A stretch of DNA of 47,366 bases from Thermoplasmata archaeon (GTDB lineage: Archaea > Thermoplasmatota > Thermoplasmata > Lutacidiplasmatales > UBA184), in contig JAKIWG010000018.1 in assembly GCA_022750155.1 (NCBI GenBank), positions 1 through 47,366 on the forward strand. Reading direction: 5' to 3'. The position numbers were made by a program, and so were the translations under genes. Below the pieces are notes generated by a model, which ran no database searches, was not told the DNA's origin, and saw only the letters and a program-made list of their open reading frames with translations. Shown one piece after another: positions 16,940-25,120 of the stretch (position 1 is the first letter of the stretch; each line of letters starts with the position of its first letter).

Positions 16940-17722
16940 ATGCCGGGTCAACCCGCCCCAAAAACCTCGCCGAACCAGTGGACTGCGATTGCCGATCCGG
17001 CCGACCGCTACTCGACGGGAATCCCGGCATTCGACCGGTTGATCGGTGGCGGGTTCGGTCGCGGGACCTACAACTTGATCCACACTGACGAGACGATCGA
17101 ACCGGCCGATCGCCGACTGTTCATGACCCCGATGTTCCTCAATTTCCTCTACCAGTCCCGTGGGATCATGGCAGTCCTGCCCGCCCGGGAGTCGCCCCAC
17201 GATTTCCGCGCCCATCTCACCCGATGGGTGACCCGGCGACGTTTCGACACCCGGGTGAGGATCGTCGATTACGTGGGCGAGGACTCGGAGGCTCCGTACG
17301 TCGTGCCCCTCAGGATTAGCAATCGGGTGGAGAGTACTCGGAGGACCGACGCGCTCCGGACGAAGCAGATCAAGCAGATGGTCGAAGCCGAACGCGCGGT
17401 CCAGGGAGCTCGGAAGCGTCCGTTCATCGAGATGGTCTCGATCGAGATCCTAGAAACGGTGGCGGGGCCGGAAACCGCCGCTCGTATGCTCCTCCATGGG
17501 ACCAAGCGTGGGCGCATGGTCGGGAACCTCGTCCTCGGATTGCTGAGACCCGGGCTGCACTGCGCCGACGGCGCCCGCAGCATGGCGGACACGGAGCTCG
17601 CGCTCCATCGGGACGAGATCGGGCTCACCGTCCGTGGGATCCGCCCGGCATTCTCGAGTCATCTGGTCGTGGCGGATTTGGCGAAAGGCGTTCCGCACGT
17701 GGCGCTGGTCCCAGCGGCCTGA
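16940..17722 (+). CDS. KaiC/RadA-like protein lacking a Walker A motif
   Basis: The ATG at 16940 gives 260 residues; a GTG at 16925 would add five. The N-terminus matches the entry to a KaiC/RAD55-type RecA domain (YSTGIPAFDRLIGGGFGRGTYNLI). Where the family has a P-loop directly after this strand, this protein has HTDETIEPADRRLFM, with no GxxGxGKT. The rest keeps a RecA-like alternation: a second strand GIMAVLPARESP, then RVRIVDYVGE, and a helix-rich part with many Arg. The late strands (GNLVLGLLRPGLH, SSHLVVADL) fit the end of the fold. It is probably a non-hydrolysing relative acting as a regulator or scaffold, or a strongly diverged ATPase. It stands alone. Confidence 0.65.
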   Translation: MPGQPAPKTSPNQWTAIADPADRYSTGIPAFDRLIGGGFGRGTYNLIHTDETIEPADRRLFMTPMFLNFLYQSRGIMAVLPARESPHDFRAHLTRWVTRRRFDTRVRIVDYVGEDSEAPYVVPLRISNRVESTRRTDALRTKQIKQMVEAERAVQGARKRPFIEMVSIEILETVAGPETAARMLLHGTKRGRMVGNLVLGLLRPGLHCADGARSMADTELALHRDEIGLTVRGIRPAFSSHLVVADLAKGVPHVALVPAA

Positions 17723-18143
17723 TGGTCGGACCTCAGCCTCAGCGCTCCCGGAAACAGCACCAAGCTAAGGTCCATCGTCCTCGCGTAGTCGAAGGGGGGG
17801 GCCCCCCCCGACCTGGATCTGGCCCGCGACCTCGGCGAGCGCGCAGTCAGATTCCACCCGTCGCGACGCCGGGGTCGCCCGCAATCGGTCGGGATGGCTC
17901 CGTTCGATCGAACGGCTCGAAGGGGCGGGGCCCATTGTCGCGGCACCAAGTCGAGTAACCACCCTCGCATCCCCCGGACGTATGAACCGGGGGGTTCGGG
18001 AGAGGTGAGGTCGAATCGGCCCGCGGCCCGACAAATGTCGGAGCGGCCGACCGCGGCGGTCCGACCGACCTACCGACCGGAGCGCAGAGGACACTGCGAC
18101 ACCTGAGGCGAAAGGTCAGCACACACAATCATGAGGTCGCCCC
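17723..18143. other. Intergenic region
   Basis: About 420 bases with no convincing gene on either strand. The open frames contain many rare-codon stretches and low-complexity Arg/Pro/Gly. No repeat or clear TATA element was found, apart from a GAGGT ribosome-binding site just before 18144. Confidence 0.4.
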
Positions 18144-18785
18144 ATGGCGAAGAGTTGGAGAGCAAAGACGACGCGCATCGACAGGCGGACGAACGCAGGC
18201 ACGGCCCGGTATCTCGACGAACACTACCGCCCTTCACCGGGGGTGCGGACGCGTGGCGCCCTCGCCCTCGGGATGGGAGGCGTAGCGGGCACGGCGGTCC
18301 TCGCAGTACTGCTGATGTCGAGTGCCCTCGGTGCGCTCCCGGCCCTCGGCCAATTGGGATCGACCTCGGGGCCTGCGTGGCACCGACAAGCGGTGAACTC
18401 GAACTTCACCGGTACGATCAACTTCACCAGTTCGTCGGTGGTCCACAACGTGACCTACCTGACCGCGACCACCCTTCGCACGTTGACGGGAAACATCTCC
18501 GGCCAATTGCTCGCGGACGAGTGGGGGGCGGTCCAGGCGAATGGTTCGATGTGGGTCAAGGGCATCGCCACGTTCGTCGGATCGATCCTCGGCGGCACGC
18601 CCGGAGTCCTGCAGATGACCTGCCACGCGACGGGGACCTACGGCGGAACGCTCAACGGAAATGTGCTCGCCTTCCACGGCCAAAAGGGACTGCGGGGGAT
18701 CTACGGAAGCGGAAACGTGACCGCGTCATTCACCGGACCGTCGTCGTTCTCCGGATCGTATGCCCTACACCTCTGGGTGCCGTGA
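18144..18785 (+). CDS. Small secreted or N-anchored beta-rich protein
   Basis: The protein has 213 residues and starts at the ATG at 18144, six nt after GAGGT. A basic N-terminal tail of about 40 residues precedes one hydrophobic helix (GVAGTAVLAVLLMSSALGAL), so it is either a signal anchor or a cleaved signal. The exterior part of about 145 residues is beta-rich, with many N-x-S/T sites (FTGTINFTSSSVVHNVTY) and a single Cys. It ends in strands rich in Gly and Ser (YGSGNVTASFTGPSSFSGSY). The repeated two-residue alternation suggests a small beta barrel or sandwich. No family was recognised and it lacks the landmarks of the A/B/C secreted family. It stands alone in a sparsely coding stretch. 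Confidence 0.7.
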   Translation: MAKSWRAKTTRIDRRTNAGTARYLDEHYRPSPGVRTRGALALGMGGVAGTAVLAVLLMSSALGALPALGQLGSTSGPAWHRQAVNSNFTGTINFTSSSVVHNVTYLTATTLRTLTGNISGQLLADEWGAVQANGSMWVKGIATFVGSILGGTPGVLQMTCHATGTYGGTLNGNVLAFHGQKGLRGIYGSGNVTASFTGPSSFSGSYALHLWVP

Positions 18786-19093
18786 GTCGAACGGGAGCTC
18801 GAGTCTGCTCCGGTGCCAACCACTTCCTCTCGACCTCTGCCCATCGCCGACCGGTCCCGGAAGAACCCAGTACTCTCCCCCCTTGTTCTTCGTGACCGAC
18901 CAGCGTGCCGTTGACCGTCGCCGCGGTGGGCGATACGATCCACCGAAGGATCGCGACCATTCGGTTCCTCCGCGACGATCTGCAGCGAGACCGGGGAGGA
19001 AAGCGTTCCGGTTTTGTTCGCGGTTTCGCGTCGATGCGGTCGACTCGTCGGCGCCGATGGCAACGTGCGCACGTTGAAGTAGCATCGCGGCGT
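18786..19093. other. Intergenic region
   Basis: About 300 bases with no supported gene. Long frames on the minus strand here are shadows with atypical codon use. Confidence 0.4.
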
Positions 19094-19144
19094 ATGGTAC
19101 TTGACATGGCGAAGAAGAAAGCCAAGGGCAAGAAGAAGAAGTAA
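19094..19144 (+). CDS. Possible micro-protein with a lysine-rich end
   Basis: A 16-codon frame from the ATG at 19094, or 12 codons from 19106, ending MAKKKAKGKKKK. It could encode a free polybasic peptide that binds RNA, DNA or ribosomes. It could also be the end of a longer frame running back to 18905, whose upstream part is not protein-like. There is no ribosome-binding site. It is called only because a clean stop-terminated polylysine peptide is unusual in a GC-rich intergenic region. Confidence 0.3.
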   Translation: MVLDMAKKKAKGKKKK

Positions 19145-19373
19145 CGGCCGCGACCCGCCCTTGTCGCTCGCCGGCGGGGATTGCTTGCGTGGACCTCTCA
19201 CCCTGTTCGACTGAATGGGGGACGTCGACGGATCCCTGTTCTGCCAGTCCCTCCAACGGTCCAACGCGCTAAGGACGATCCGCGCCCAACGGATGGGAAC
19301 GCGTGCTACGTTGAGTCTCTCGCTCAACCGGCTCCCACGGATACCTCAAGTGCCCACGCGGGCTGGTAGCGGC

Positions 19374-19544
19374 ATGAAACAGATCCATGTGTGGCGCAAC
19401 CACATCCGCATCGCACACCTCGACCTCATCCTCTACCGCCCCGACTCCGAGAGCCTCGCACGCTCCCTCAGCGTGGTCGCGCGCCTCGGATTGGACACGG
19501 GGGAGGCCAACGTAGAAGTCCACGACGGCGTTCGGGCTCGATGA
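19374..19544 (+). CDS. Small hypothetical protein
   Basis: The protein has 56 residues from the ATG at 19374. The codon third positions are almost all G or C, like real genes here. It reads as one beta-alpha unit (HVWRNHIRIAHLDLILYR, then SLARSLSVVARLGLDTG) and a closing strand. Its stop overlaps the start of the next frame by four bases (ATGA), the usual sign of translational coupling. No family was recognised. Confidence 0.55.
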   Translation: MKQIHVWRNHIRIAHLDLILYRPDSESLARSLSVVARLGLDTGEANVEVHDGVRAR

Positions 19545-19789
19545 CCTCCATGAGGATCACGATTCGCCCGACCTGCGAAGTCGACCGAGCGTACCGGGAA
19601 CAGCTCGACCGCCTCCCTTCGGAAACGAGCGGGGGTACCCATCCGTGCTCGCCCGAATCACCGGAGTCGAGAGATTATCCCGCTTCACGACCGGCCGGGA
19701 GGAACTACGTGCTTTGCAATGGACACCTGCGCGATCTGTTCGACGAGCAGGCGCGGGCCCCCTCTCCGGCCGCGACGTCCTCCGCCTAG
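19541..19789 (+). CDS. Small hypothetical protein coupled to its upstream neighbour
   Basis: The protein has 82 residues and starts at 19541 within an ATGA overlap with the 56-residue gene. The beginning (MRITIRPTCEVDRAYREQLDRL) is strand-helix. The middle is Pro/Ser-rich and probably disordered, and a final helix contains LCNGHLRDLFDEQARA. Three Cys are scattered. The codon bias is weaker than in the first gene, so it is less certain. Confidence 0.4.
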   Translation: MTSMRITIRPTCEVDRAYREQLDRLPSETSGGTHPCSPESPESRDYPASRPAGRNYVLCNGHLRDLFDEQARAPSPAATSSA

Positions 19790-19943
19790 GCCGACCCATG
19801 CCGCCGTGGCCGGGGGATGAACCTCAGGACGGGCACCGTTCCGGGGGCAGGCTTCCTGACGAGCATGACCACGGTGGGATCGACCTGGCGACCCCCGGGG
19901 AACCATTCCCCCTGAGATCCCGAATTTCCCAACGAGACGCGCC

Positions 19944-20198
19944 ATGAACGAGAGTACCAGGGAGGTTCGCGCCGCCTCGACCATCGCCGGCATTCCACCC
20001 GGAGTAGTCGAGCGGGTCCTCTCGATCCTGGGCGATTCGAGCCTCCCGGTCCGTCGCCGCAAACTGTTGGACGAACTCGAGGGCCGGGGAACGAGGATCT
20101 CCCTCGCGGGATTGAACCGCGTCCTGCAGCACTGCCAGGAGGCCGGCCTCACCGTCGAAGGCCCGGAAGGGGTACGACGCAGGGCCCCGCCGGTCTAG
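19944..20198 (+). CDS. Small putative winged-helix protein
   Basis: The protein has 84 residues from the ATG at 19944, with strong third-position GC. Residues about 20-75 show three helices and a wing (PPGVVERVLSILGD, RRRKLLDELEGRG, ISLAGLNRVLQHCQEAGL, then VEGPEGVRRRAP). This is the layout of a minimal winged-helix DNA-binding domain. It may regulate the small genes upstream or the GNAT gene facing it. There is no second domain. Confidence 0.6.
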   Translation: MNESTREVRAASTIAGIPPGVVERVLSILGDSSLPVRRRKLLDELEGRGTRISLAGLNRVLQHCQEAGLTVEGPEGVRRRAPPV

Positions 20199-20287
20199 GT
20201 CCGCGCGCGTTCCCGCCTGCGCCCGGATGGCTTCGAGGCGCTCATCGGATCGAACGAACCGTTCCGCGCTCGCACAGGTCCCCGCGG

Positions 20288-21259
20288 CTAGAAGATGTCC
20301 GAGCGATGGCAGGAAAACCGGGGATCATCGAACAACTTTCGGAAGGTCGATGGCAGTGCGGGGGATCCGGTTCCGATCCGCCGGCCCATGAGCGTGAAGT
20401 GGGACGACGGCCACATCGTGTAGCCCCGCCGGGCGAGGAGCCCGCCGGCGTCCCGCGCGAACGTGGTCGCTGTGAACGTCAGCCAGCGGCCGTGCGCCTC
20501 GCGTTCGATCAAGTCGAGCAGCGCGGGCAAATGCTTCTCTTCGCTCGCCACGCCCTCCTGGACCGTCAGGGCTCGGGGTCCCTGCGGAGCGAAGGCATAC
20601 CCCACCGGTCGCGAGCGTTGGAGGATCACATAGTGGTCGCGTGCCGCCCTCCATCCCATGGCGATACGCAGGCGGTGGGAGCCGCGGGGTCGTGGCAGGA
20701 ATCCCACTCGCCCCCGACTTGCCCGGTCGAACAGCGAGTCGAGGAGTCGGCCGTCGGAGGCGCCCGCTCGCCGCAGGGAGTAGCCCCGGGGTCGTGGATG
20801 GGGCCGGGCCGGGAGGCGCCGCACCGCGACGGGAGGGGAGTAGAGGTCGCGGTATCCGAGCCGTTCGTACAGCCGGTGGGCGCCCCAGCTCGGATGGGTC
20901 CACAGCAGAGCCCACTGCACCCCCCTGGATCGCTCCCGGGCGTGGACGGCCCTCAGCACCCTCCCGGCCAGGCCACGACGACCCGCGCCGGGCCGGGTCA
21001 CGACGTCCGTGATGCCGGCGAACAGCTCCGGCCCCTGCTCGGTCGTCAGGGTCCGACGGATTACCGTGACGCGGGAGAGGAGCTCATCTCCGTCGACCGC
21101 GAACAGGGCCACGTACTCCGAAAAGGGTAGTCCCAATCGAGCGGCGCGGCGGATCGCCGACCGGTCGAGCGGCGCGTCGCCATCGGTCGCATCGAGGGCG
21201 GCGACCTGGGGGGTCAGTCGCGTGGGCAGCTCATCGTAGGCGAGGACCTCGACGCTCAT
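20288..21259 (-). CDS. Tandem GNAT-family acetyltransferase
   Basis: The protein has 323 residues and starts at the ATG at 21259. The N-terminal half is a complete GNAT domain: a strand ELFAGITDVVTRPGAGRRG followed by the acetyl-CoA-binding helix (GLAGRVLRAVHARER), and the closing SWGAHRLYERLGYRDLY. The C-terminal half (from about residue 165) has the same order in weaker form, with DHYVILQRSRPVGYAF and LARRGYTM near the end. It lacks the Gly-rich pyrophosphate loop, so only the first half is likely to bind acetyl-CoA. Double GNAT proteins of this type acetylate small amines or protein N-termini; the substrate is unknown. It faces the small winged-helix gene. Confidence 0.85.
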   Translation of the reverse strand: MSVEVLAYDELPTRLTPQVAALDATDGDAPLDRSAIRRAARLGLPFSEYVALFAVDGDELLSRVTVIRRTLTTEQGPELFAGITDVVTRPGAGRRGLAGRVLRAVHARERSRGVQWALLWTHPSWGAHRLYERLGYRDLYSPPVAVRRLPARPHPRPRGYSLRRAGASDGRLLDSLFDRASRGRVGFLPRPRGSHRLRIAMGWRAARDHYVILQRSRPVGYAFAPQGPRALTVQEGVASEEKHLPALLDLIEREAHGRWLTFTATTFARDAGGLLARRGYTMWPSSHFTLMGRRIGTGSPALPSTFRKLFDDPRFSCHRSDIF

Positions 21260-21307
21260 CCGCCTCGGGGAGCACCCCCAACGGTCACCCCACTATCACG
21301 CTGTGGA

Positions 21308-21505
21308 TTGGGAGGCCCCCTGCGGGGCCTGCCGATGCACCCGCGAGGCATGGAGTTCGCGGAGAGGTACGGGGGCCAGACGGAGGCCGACCCCCAGCCG
21401 CTCCGCAAAGCGATCCGGAAGGGTCGGGTCCCGAGTCGGATCGACGTGCGAGGTGGCTGCCCGGCGGTCCGGGTTCGGACCACCACTCGCCCGTGCCCGA
21501 TGTAG
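21308..21505 (+). CDS. Possible small hypothetical protein
   Basis: A 65-codon frame from a TTG at 21308, or 56 codons from the ATG at 21335. Nearly all third positions are G or C. The product is basic with a helix (FAERYGGQTEADPQPLRKAI) and a short Cys-containing tail. It is divergent from the GNAT gene by about 50 bp. The start is unclear and no family was recognised. Confidence 0.35.
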   Translation: MGGPLRGLPMHPRGMEFAERYGGQTEADPQPLRKAIRKGRVPSRIDVRGGCPAVRVRTTTRPCPM

Positions 21506-21531
21506 CAGCTCCTAGGCAGGATCGAAAGCCG

Positions 21532-22113
21532 TTACCTGAAAAACAAGTACCACCACCAGCTGGCCACCAGCACGGCGCCCCAGATCGCGAGGAACGTCAT
21601 CGGCAGGATTTCCGTCAGGGGGGAAGGATTCACCCGGTCCATCCACGAGAGCCCCTTGCGGGGGGAGAACCGCGTCTGGTGCGCGAGATACGGCCTCAAC
21701 AGATCGACGTCGATCGAGAATCCGGAGCGGAGGGTGATCGGGACCTTCCACTCACCCTCGAGGGGAGGGGTCGATTCCTCCAGCCGGATCGCCGCTTCCC
21801 GCCAGAGGCCCTGGGCGTCGTTCGTCCGGTGCAGCAGGACCGCCCAGACCGAGGAGATCAGGATCCCCAGCGCGGCGAGGAAATTGATGAACGCGGGCAG
21901 GACGAGCGGTTGGTTGACAAAATCCGCCAAGACGATGATCAGGCCGGTGATGAGCACCGTCCCGATCGCGGCATAGTAGGTGGTGCGCGTCGAAGAAAGC
22001 TGCCCCTCCTCCGCCGCCAAGCGCTCGTACTTGTCGTGCAACCAACGGCGCGCTTCGGGGGTCAGCGACGGCGGGATCTGCTGCGTCGGGGAGGGGTCTC
22101 CCGTCAGGGGCAC
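21532..22113 (-). CDS. Membrane protein, RipA/8xMP-like layout
   Basis: The protein has 193 residues from the GTG at 22113, with a TATA-like GGCTTACC 27 nt upstream. An amphipathic N-terminal helix (WLHDKYERLAAEEGQL) precedes two membrane helices (YYAAIGTVLITGLIIVLADF and LPAFINFLAALGILISSVWA). A soluble middle has a W-x-K-x-P strand (EGEWKVPITL), and a final membrane helix follows (FLAIWGAVLVASWWWYLFF). This layout is like the small RipA-type octameric membrane proteins found across archaea and bacteria, but the match is by architecture only. The role is unknown. Confidence 0.7.
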   Translation of the reverse strand: MPLTGDPSPTQQIPPSLTPEARRWLHDKYERLAAEEGQLSSTRTTYYAAIGTVLITGLIIVLADFVNQPLVLPAFINFLAALGILISSVWAVLLHRTNDAQGLWREAAIRLEESTPPLEGEWKVPITLRSGFSIDVDLLRPYLAHQTRFSPRKGLSWMDRVNPSPLTEILPMTFLAIWGAVLVASWWWYLFFR

Positions 22114-22135
22114 GCGCTGTGAACCACCGGTCCGG

Positions 22136-22145
22136 GGGTAAGCCT
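22136..22145 (-). promoter_or_regulatory. TATA-like element, leaderless spacing
   Basis: On the minus strand CAGGCTTACC, about 27 nt before the GTG at 22113. Confidence 0.45.
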
Positions 22146-22307
22146 GTCGGTCGGCCGGGTGGGCCAGGGATCGCCTCCGCGACCTCGGAGAGTCGGCCGC
22201 CCGGAGCCGTTTCCCCCTTCGAGGGAATCGACGCGAGTGGACCGATCCTGCCCCGCCGTCGGCAAGGTCCGCGCTCGACCGTCACCCCGTTTCCTCGAAT
22301 CCCAAAC

Positions 22308-22316
22308 CCATAAACG
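22308..22316 (+). promoter_or_regulatory. TATA-like element, leaderless spacing
   Basis: CCATAAACG, centre 27 nt before the ATG at 22339, with no ribosome-binding site in between. Confidence 0.6.
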
Positions 22317-22338
22317 GGGTGTGACCCCCCCGTTCCCC

Positions 22339-22830
22339 ATGGCCACCCTCACCGAGGACATGAAACGGGTCGTCCGCGAACAGCGGCTCGGCTACGTGGC
22401 GAGCATTTCGCCGGACGGGACCCCCAACCTTTCTCCGAAGGGTTCGTTGACGGTCTGGGACGACACCCACCTCGTGTTCGCCGACGTCGAGTCTCCGCGT
22501 ACGATCCGCAACCTGCTCGAGAATCCCAAGACCGAGGTGAACGTCGTCGACCCGTTCCTCCGCAAGGGGTACCGGTTCCGGGGGACGGCGAAGGTCCTCC
22601 GCGCCGGCGGGGAGTACTGGAAGGCCCTCGAGATGTACAAGGGCGAGGGCGCCGACATCCGGCGCATCCGGGCGATCGTGATCATCGAGGTGGCGTACGC
22701 CGCCGCCCTGGTCTCGCCCGTCTACCTGCTCGGCCTGAACGAACAGGACGTGCGGAGGCTCTGGGAAGAGTTCCGCCTCCAGACCCGCGAGAAGACCGTC
22801 CTCGACCTGATCCCTCCCCATGACTTCTGA
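22339..22830 (+). CDS. Pyridoxamine 5'-phosphate oxidase-like flavin-binding protein
   Basis: The protein has 163 residues from the ATG at 22339. It has the split-barrel pattern: RLGYVASISPDGTPNLSPKGSL, then a strand pair (THLVFADVESPRTIRNLLENPKTEVNVV), then YRFRGTAKVLRAGGEYW. The SPKG and SPRT segments sit where FMN phosphate contacts occur in this fold. The C-terminal third is extra (IVIIEVAYAAALVSPVY and a helical tail with LWEEFRLQTREKTVLDL). Such proteins are general FMN or F420 reductases and oxidases, and the true substrate is unknown. The membrane gene at 22894 follows in the same orientation, 63 bp on. Confidence 0.85.
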   Translation: MATLTEDMKRVVREQRLGYVASISPDGTPNLSPKGSLTVWDDTHLVFADVESPRTIRNLLENPKTEVNVVDPFLRKGYRFRGTAKVLRAGGEYWKALEMYKGEGADIRRIRAIVIIEVAYAAALVSPVYLLGLNEQDVRRLWEEFRLQTREKTVLDLIPPHDF

Positions 22831-22893
22831 ACGTACCGAGCGAGGGGGCCGTATGGACGCACGACGAACCACACGTCCGGAGGCGGCCGGGCC

Positions 22894-23343
22894 ATGAGCT
22901 CCCTTCTCGGGACCGGGGCCCCCTCGACCTCGGACATGGTGGCGTTGTTCGAGGTCGGGATCGCGCTGGCGCTCCTCGGGGGGATGTTCCTCGCCCGCCG
23001 GGGCTACATCCGGGCCCACATGATCGTGCAAAGTTCGATGGTGCTCGTGAACATTCCCGTGGTGCTCGCCTGGATGGTGCCTCAGTACCTGGAGTACGTG
23101 CTCCCGGACGTCGGTTCGGAGCTCTCCAACCAGTTCTACTGGGTCCCGACGCTGATGCTCGCGGCGGGGATCGCGGCGGAGTCGCTCGGCATCTACATCC
23201 TGCTCGTGGCCGGAACGAACCTCGTCCCCCAGCGGCTGCGGTTCCGCCGCTACAAGCTCTGGATGCGCACCGAGCTCATCCTCTGGTGGTCGGTCGTCAC
23301 CCTCGGCCTTTCGACGTACTACGTGTGGTACGTTCCGCACTGA
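22894..23343 (+). CDS. DUF420-like small membrane protein
   Basis: The protein has 149 residues from the ATG at 22894. Four membrane helices are visible: MVALFEVGIALALLGGMFLA, IVQSSMVLVNIPVVLAWMVP, WVPTLMLAAGIAAESLGIYI and LILWWSVVTLGLSTYYVWY. Between the first two lies RRGYIRAHMIVQ, matching the R..(R)..H motif of DUF420, a family that often sits near haem-copper oxidase assembly genes. None are nearby here, so the assignment to respiration is only a hint. A His and several Tyr near the membrane faces could bind haem or quinone. The adjoining gene is the flavin-binding protein. Confidence 0.7.
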   Translation: MSSLLGTGAPSTSDMVALFEVGIALALLGGMFLARRGYIRAHMIVQSSMVLVNIPVVLAWMVPQYLEYVLPDVGSELSNQFYWVPTLMLAAGIAAESLGIYILLVAGTNLVPQRLRFRRYKLWMRTELILWWSVVTLGLSTYYVWYVPH

Positions 23344-23477
23344 ACGGCGGCAGAGCGCGCCGATTCGATCCCACCGCCGCGTCCGCTCCGCCACGACGCG
23401 CCTCGCCTGACCCCCCGGGGCTGAAGTCCCTCGGGAGCGACCGAACGGAGACCGGTCCGACTCACTGGTCCGGGGCG

Positions 23478-23488
23478 TTTCAAATACA
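23478..23488 (+). promoter_or_regulatory. TATA-like element
   Basis: TTTCAAATACA, centre about 37 nt before the ATG at 23520. Confidence 0.55.
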
Positions 23489-23519
23489 CCGAGCCCCGGT
23501 CCAACGTCCGCAGGCAGCG

Positions 23520-24623
23520 ATGACCGAAGCGTCTCCAGGGCTCGTCTCGGACGAGGCGGGCCAACTTCGGGCCCCCATCCGTCCGGCCGCGGTCGTCTCC
23601 GCCCCCCCGCCCGCCAGGTTGGCCCGGCTGCGCGGCTGGGCCGGTCGGCACCGCCCCGAGCTCCTGCTGGTCGCCCTCTCGATCACGTTCCCGGAGCTCC
23701 TGACAGGTTCGACGCCGACCCTCGTCCTGTTCGACCCCATTTCCCTCGCCTTCCTCCTCGGCCTCTACGGCGCGGGGGTCCTACTGATCCGGGAGACGTC
23801 CGTGCGACGCGGCGGTGGCTGGCCGATGATCCTCCTGCTGGGCGGCGCCTACGCCTTTGCGGAGGAGGCGATCGGCACGAAGACGTACTTCGACGCGGCA
23901 CTGATCGGCCCCGGCGGCGCGTACGGACACTCGTTCGGTGTCAACTGGCTGTGGGTGTCCCAGTTGACGATCTTCCATGCCGTCTTCAGCATCGCATTGC
24001 CGATCCTCGTGGTCCAGTCGGTGTATCCCCGTACCCCGGGCCTGAGATTCTTCACGGACCGGGGGTACCGTTACCTCGCGGTCGTCTTCGGGCTCACGGT
24101 CCTCGCCATGTTCGCCCTCTTCGGCTGGGGCTGGCACCTCGGCTGGCCCTACATCCTGGGGTCGTTGGCCGCCATCGCGCTGTTCACGGCCTTGGCAGTT
24201 CGCGCCGGCCCCTCCTTTCCGCCGCTCCCTCGGGTGCCGGGAAGCGGGACGGTCCCCGAGGCCGCCGCCGTCGGCGCCCTGTTCGTCTGGTCGTTCTTCA
24301 CGATCAACTGGATCGGACCGTCGTTGCGCCTCCCCCTCCCCGCCCTGATCGTCGGGATGGTGGCGGTCTCGGTGGCGACCCTCGTCTATGCGGTGCCCCG
24401 TCTCTCCGGCCCCGGGCGCGCCGACCGTCGGCTGGCGTTCACCGCCGGGGCGATCTCCTTCCTGGTCGTCCTGAGCTTCGTGACGATGATCGGCGGGAAC
24501 TTCCTCGTCGGCGGGGTGGACGCCCTGCTTGTCCTTTCGTTCGTTCGATGGGCGAGGGGTCTCGACCCGTCCCCCGTTCCCTCGATCCCGCCCGGCGCCT
24601 CCGCGGCCCCCGCGGGCGGCTAG
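23520..24623 (+). CDS. Polytopic membrane protein of unknown function
   Basis: The protein has 367 residues from the ATG at 23520. A disordered, Ala/Pro-rich N-terminal 45 residues precedes nine to ten hydrophobic helices, among them ISLAFLLGLYGAGVLLI, MILLLGGAYAFAEEAIG, TIFHAVFSIALPILVV, LIVGMVAVSVATLVYAV and AGAISFLVVLSFVTMIG. A Glu-Glu pair inside the third helix (FAEEAIG) and a His in the next (IFHAVF) loosely recall the CAAX/Abi intramembrane-protease pattern, but the Arg of that motif and the final His/Asn are not found, so no protease is claimed. The Pro/Ala-rich C-terminal tail is short. It is convergent with the HNH gene, 10 bp apart. Confidence 0.7.
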   Translation: MTEASPGLVSDEAGQLRAPIRPAAVVSAPPPARLARLRGWAGRHRPELLLVALSITFPELLTGSTPTLVLFDPISLAFLLGLYGAGVLLIRETSVRRGGGWPMILLLGGAYAFAEEAIGTKTYFDAALIGPGGAYGHSFGVNWLWVSQLTIFHAVFSIALPILVVQSVYPRTPGLRFFTDRGYRYLAVVFGLTVLAMFALFGWGWHLGWPYILGSLAAIALFTALAVRAGPSFPPLPRVPGSGTVPEAAAVGALFVWSFFTINWIGPSLRLPLPALIVGMVAVSVATLVYAVPRLSGPGRADRRLAFTAGAISFLVVLSFVTMIGGNFLVGGVDALLVLSFVRWARGLDPSPVPSIPPGASAAPAGG

Positions 24624-24633
24624 GCTCGGCCCC

Positions 24634-25089
24634 TCAGGCGGGGAACCAGGCCGGCGGTTCGTCGGGGCGCTCCCGGACCTCGGCCGCACGGCTCATCCGC
24701 CGCACGACCGCCCGCCGGTGCAGGAATTCGGTCGTCTTCCGACGGTGGCAAGGCCGACAGACGGTCTGCAGGTTGTCGTAGTCGAGGGAGGCCCCGCCGA
24801 GGGCCACCTCGACGATGTGGTCGACCTCCAGCTCGCGGACGCGGTGGCGGAGGTGGCAACGTTGGCAGGTGAACCGGTCGCGGTGGAGCACGAACGTGCG
24901 GGCCGCGTCCCAGAAGTACCGGCCCCGGAAGCGCCATTGGCAACGCCGTCCGCAGTACGGGGTCCGCCCGTCGGCCCGCAGGTTCCCGCATTCGACGCAC
25001 CGGTGGGCCCGGCGGGCCTCGGCCTTCAGGCGGGTCCCGTCCGAGAACCAGCCGGCCGAATTCCTGAGGACGCGTTCGGTCGCCGCCAT
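24634..25089 (-). CDS. HNH endonuclease with zinc ribbon
   Basis: The ATG at 25089 gives 151 residues and has a TATA-like GCGTATATGG 37 nt upstream; 16 more codons upstream remain open. The N-terminal 45 residues are basic. A CxxC...CxxxC treble-clef-like zinc site (CVECGNLRADGRTPYCGRRC) is at about 30-52. The HNH domain follows (CQRCHLRHRVRELEVDHIVEVALGGASLD, then YDNLQTVCRPCHRRKT). It has the DH, the Asn and the final His of the beta-beta-alpha-metal fold, plus a second CxxC pair. It is likely a DNA-cleaving enzyme, perhaps part of a mobile element or defence. No partner methylase or intron is adjacent, so the role is open. Confidence 0.85.
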   Translation of the reverse strand: MAATERVLRNSAGWFSDGTRLKAEARRAHRCVECGNLRADGRTPYCGRRCQWRFRGRYFWDAARTFVLHRDRFTCQRCHLRHRVRELEVDHIVEVALGGASLDYDNLQTVCRPCHRRKTTEFLHRRAVVRRMSRAAEVRERPDEPPAWFPA

Positions 25090-25120
25090 CGGGATCGCGC
25101 GGAAACGTTCCGGGCCGCGA

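Noticed and set aside
18701-19327. 208-codon minus-strand frame
   Set aside because: It mirrors the secreted-protein gene at its left end and then low-coding sequence, and the residues look random with no structural pattern.
19799-19947. About 49-codon frame ending in an ATGA overlap with the small winged-helix gene
   Set aside because: The overlap is suggestive, but third-position GC is only moderate and the peptide is Pro/Gly/His/Asp-rich without structure.
23520-24623. CAAX/Abi intramembrane protease identity for the polytopic membrane protein
   Set aside because: Only the Glu-Glu pair and one His are present. The Arg of EExxxR and the final His/Asn motif are missing.
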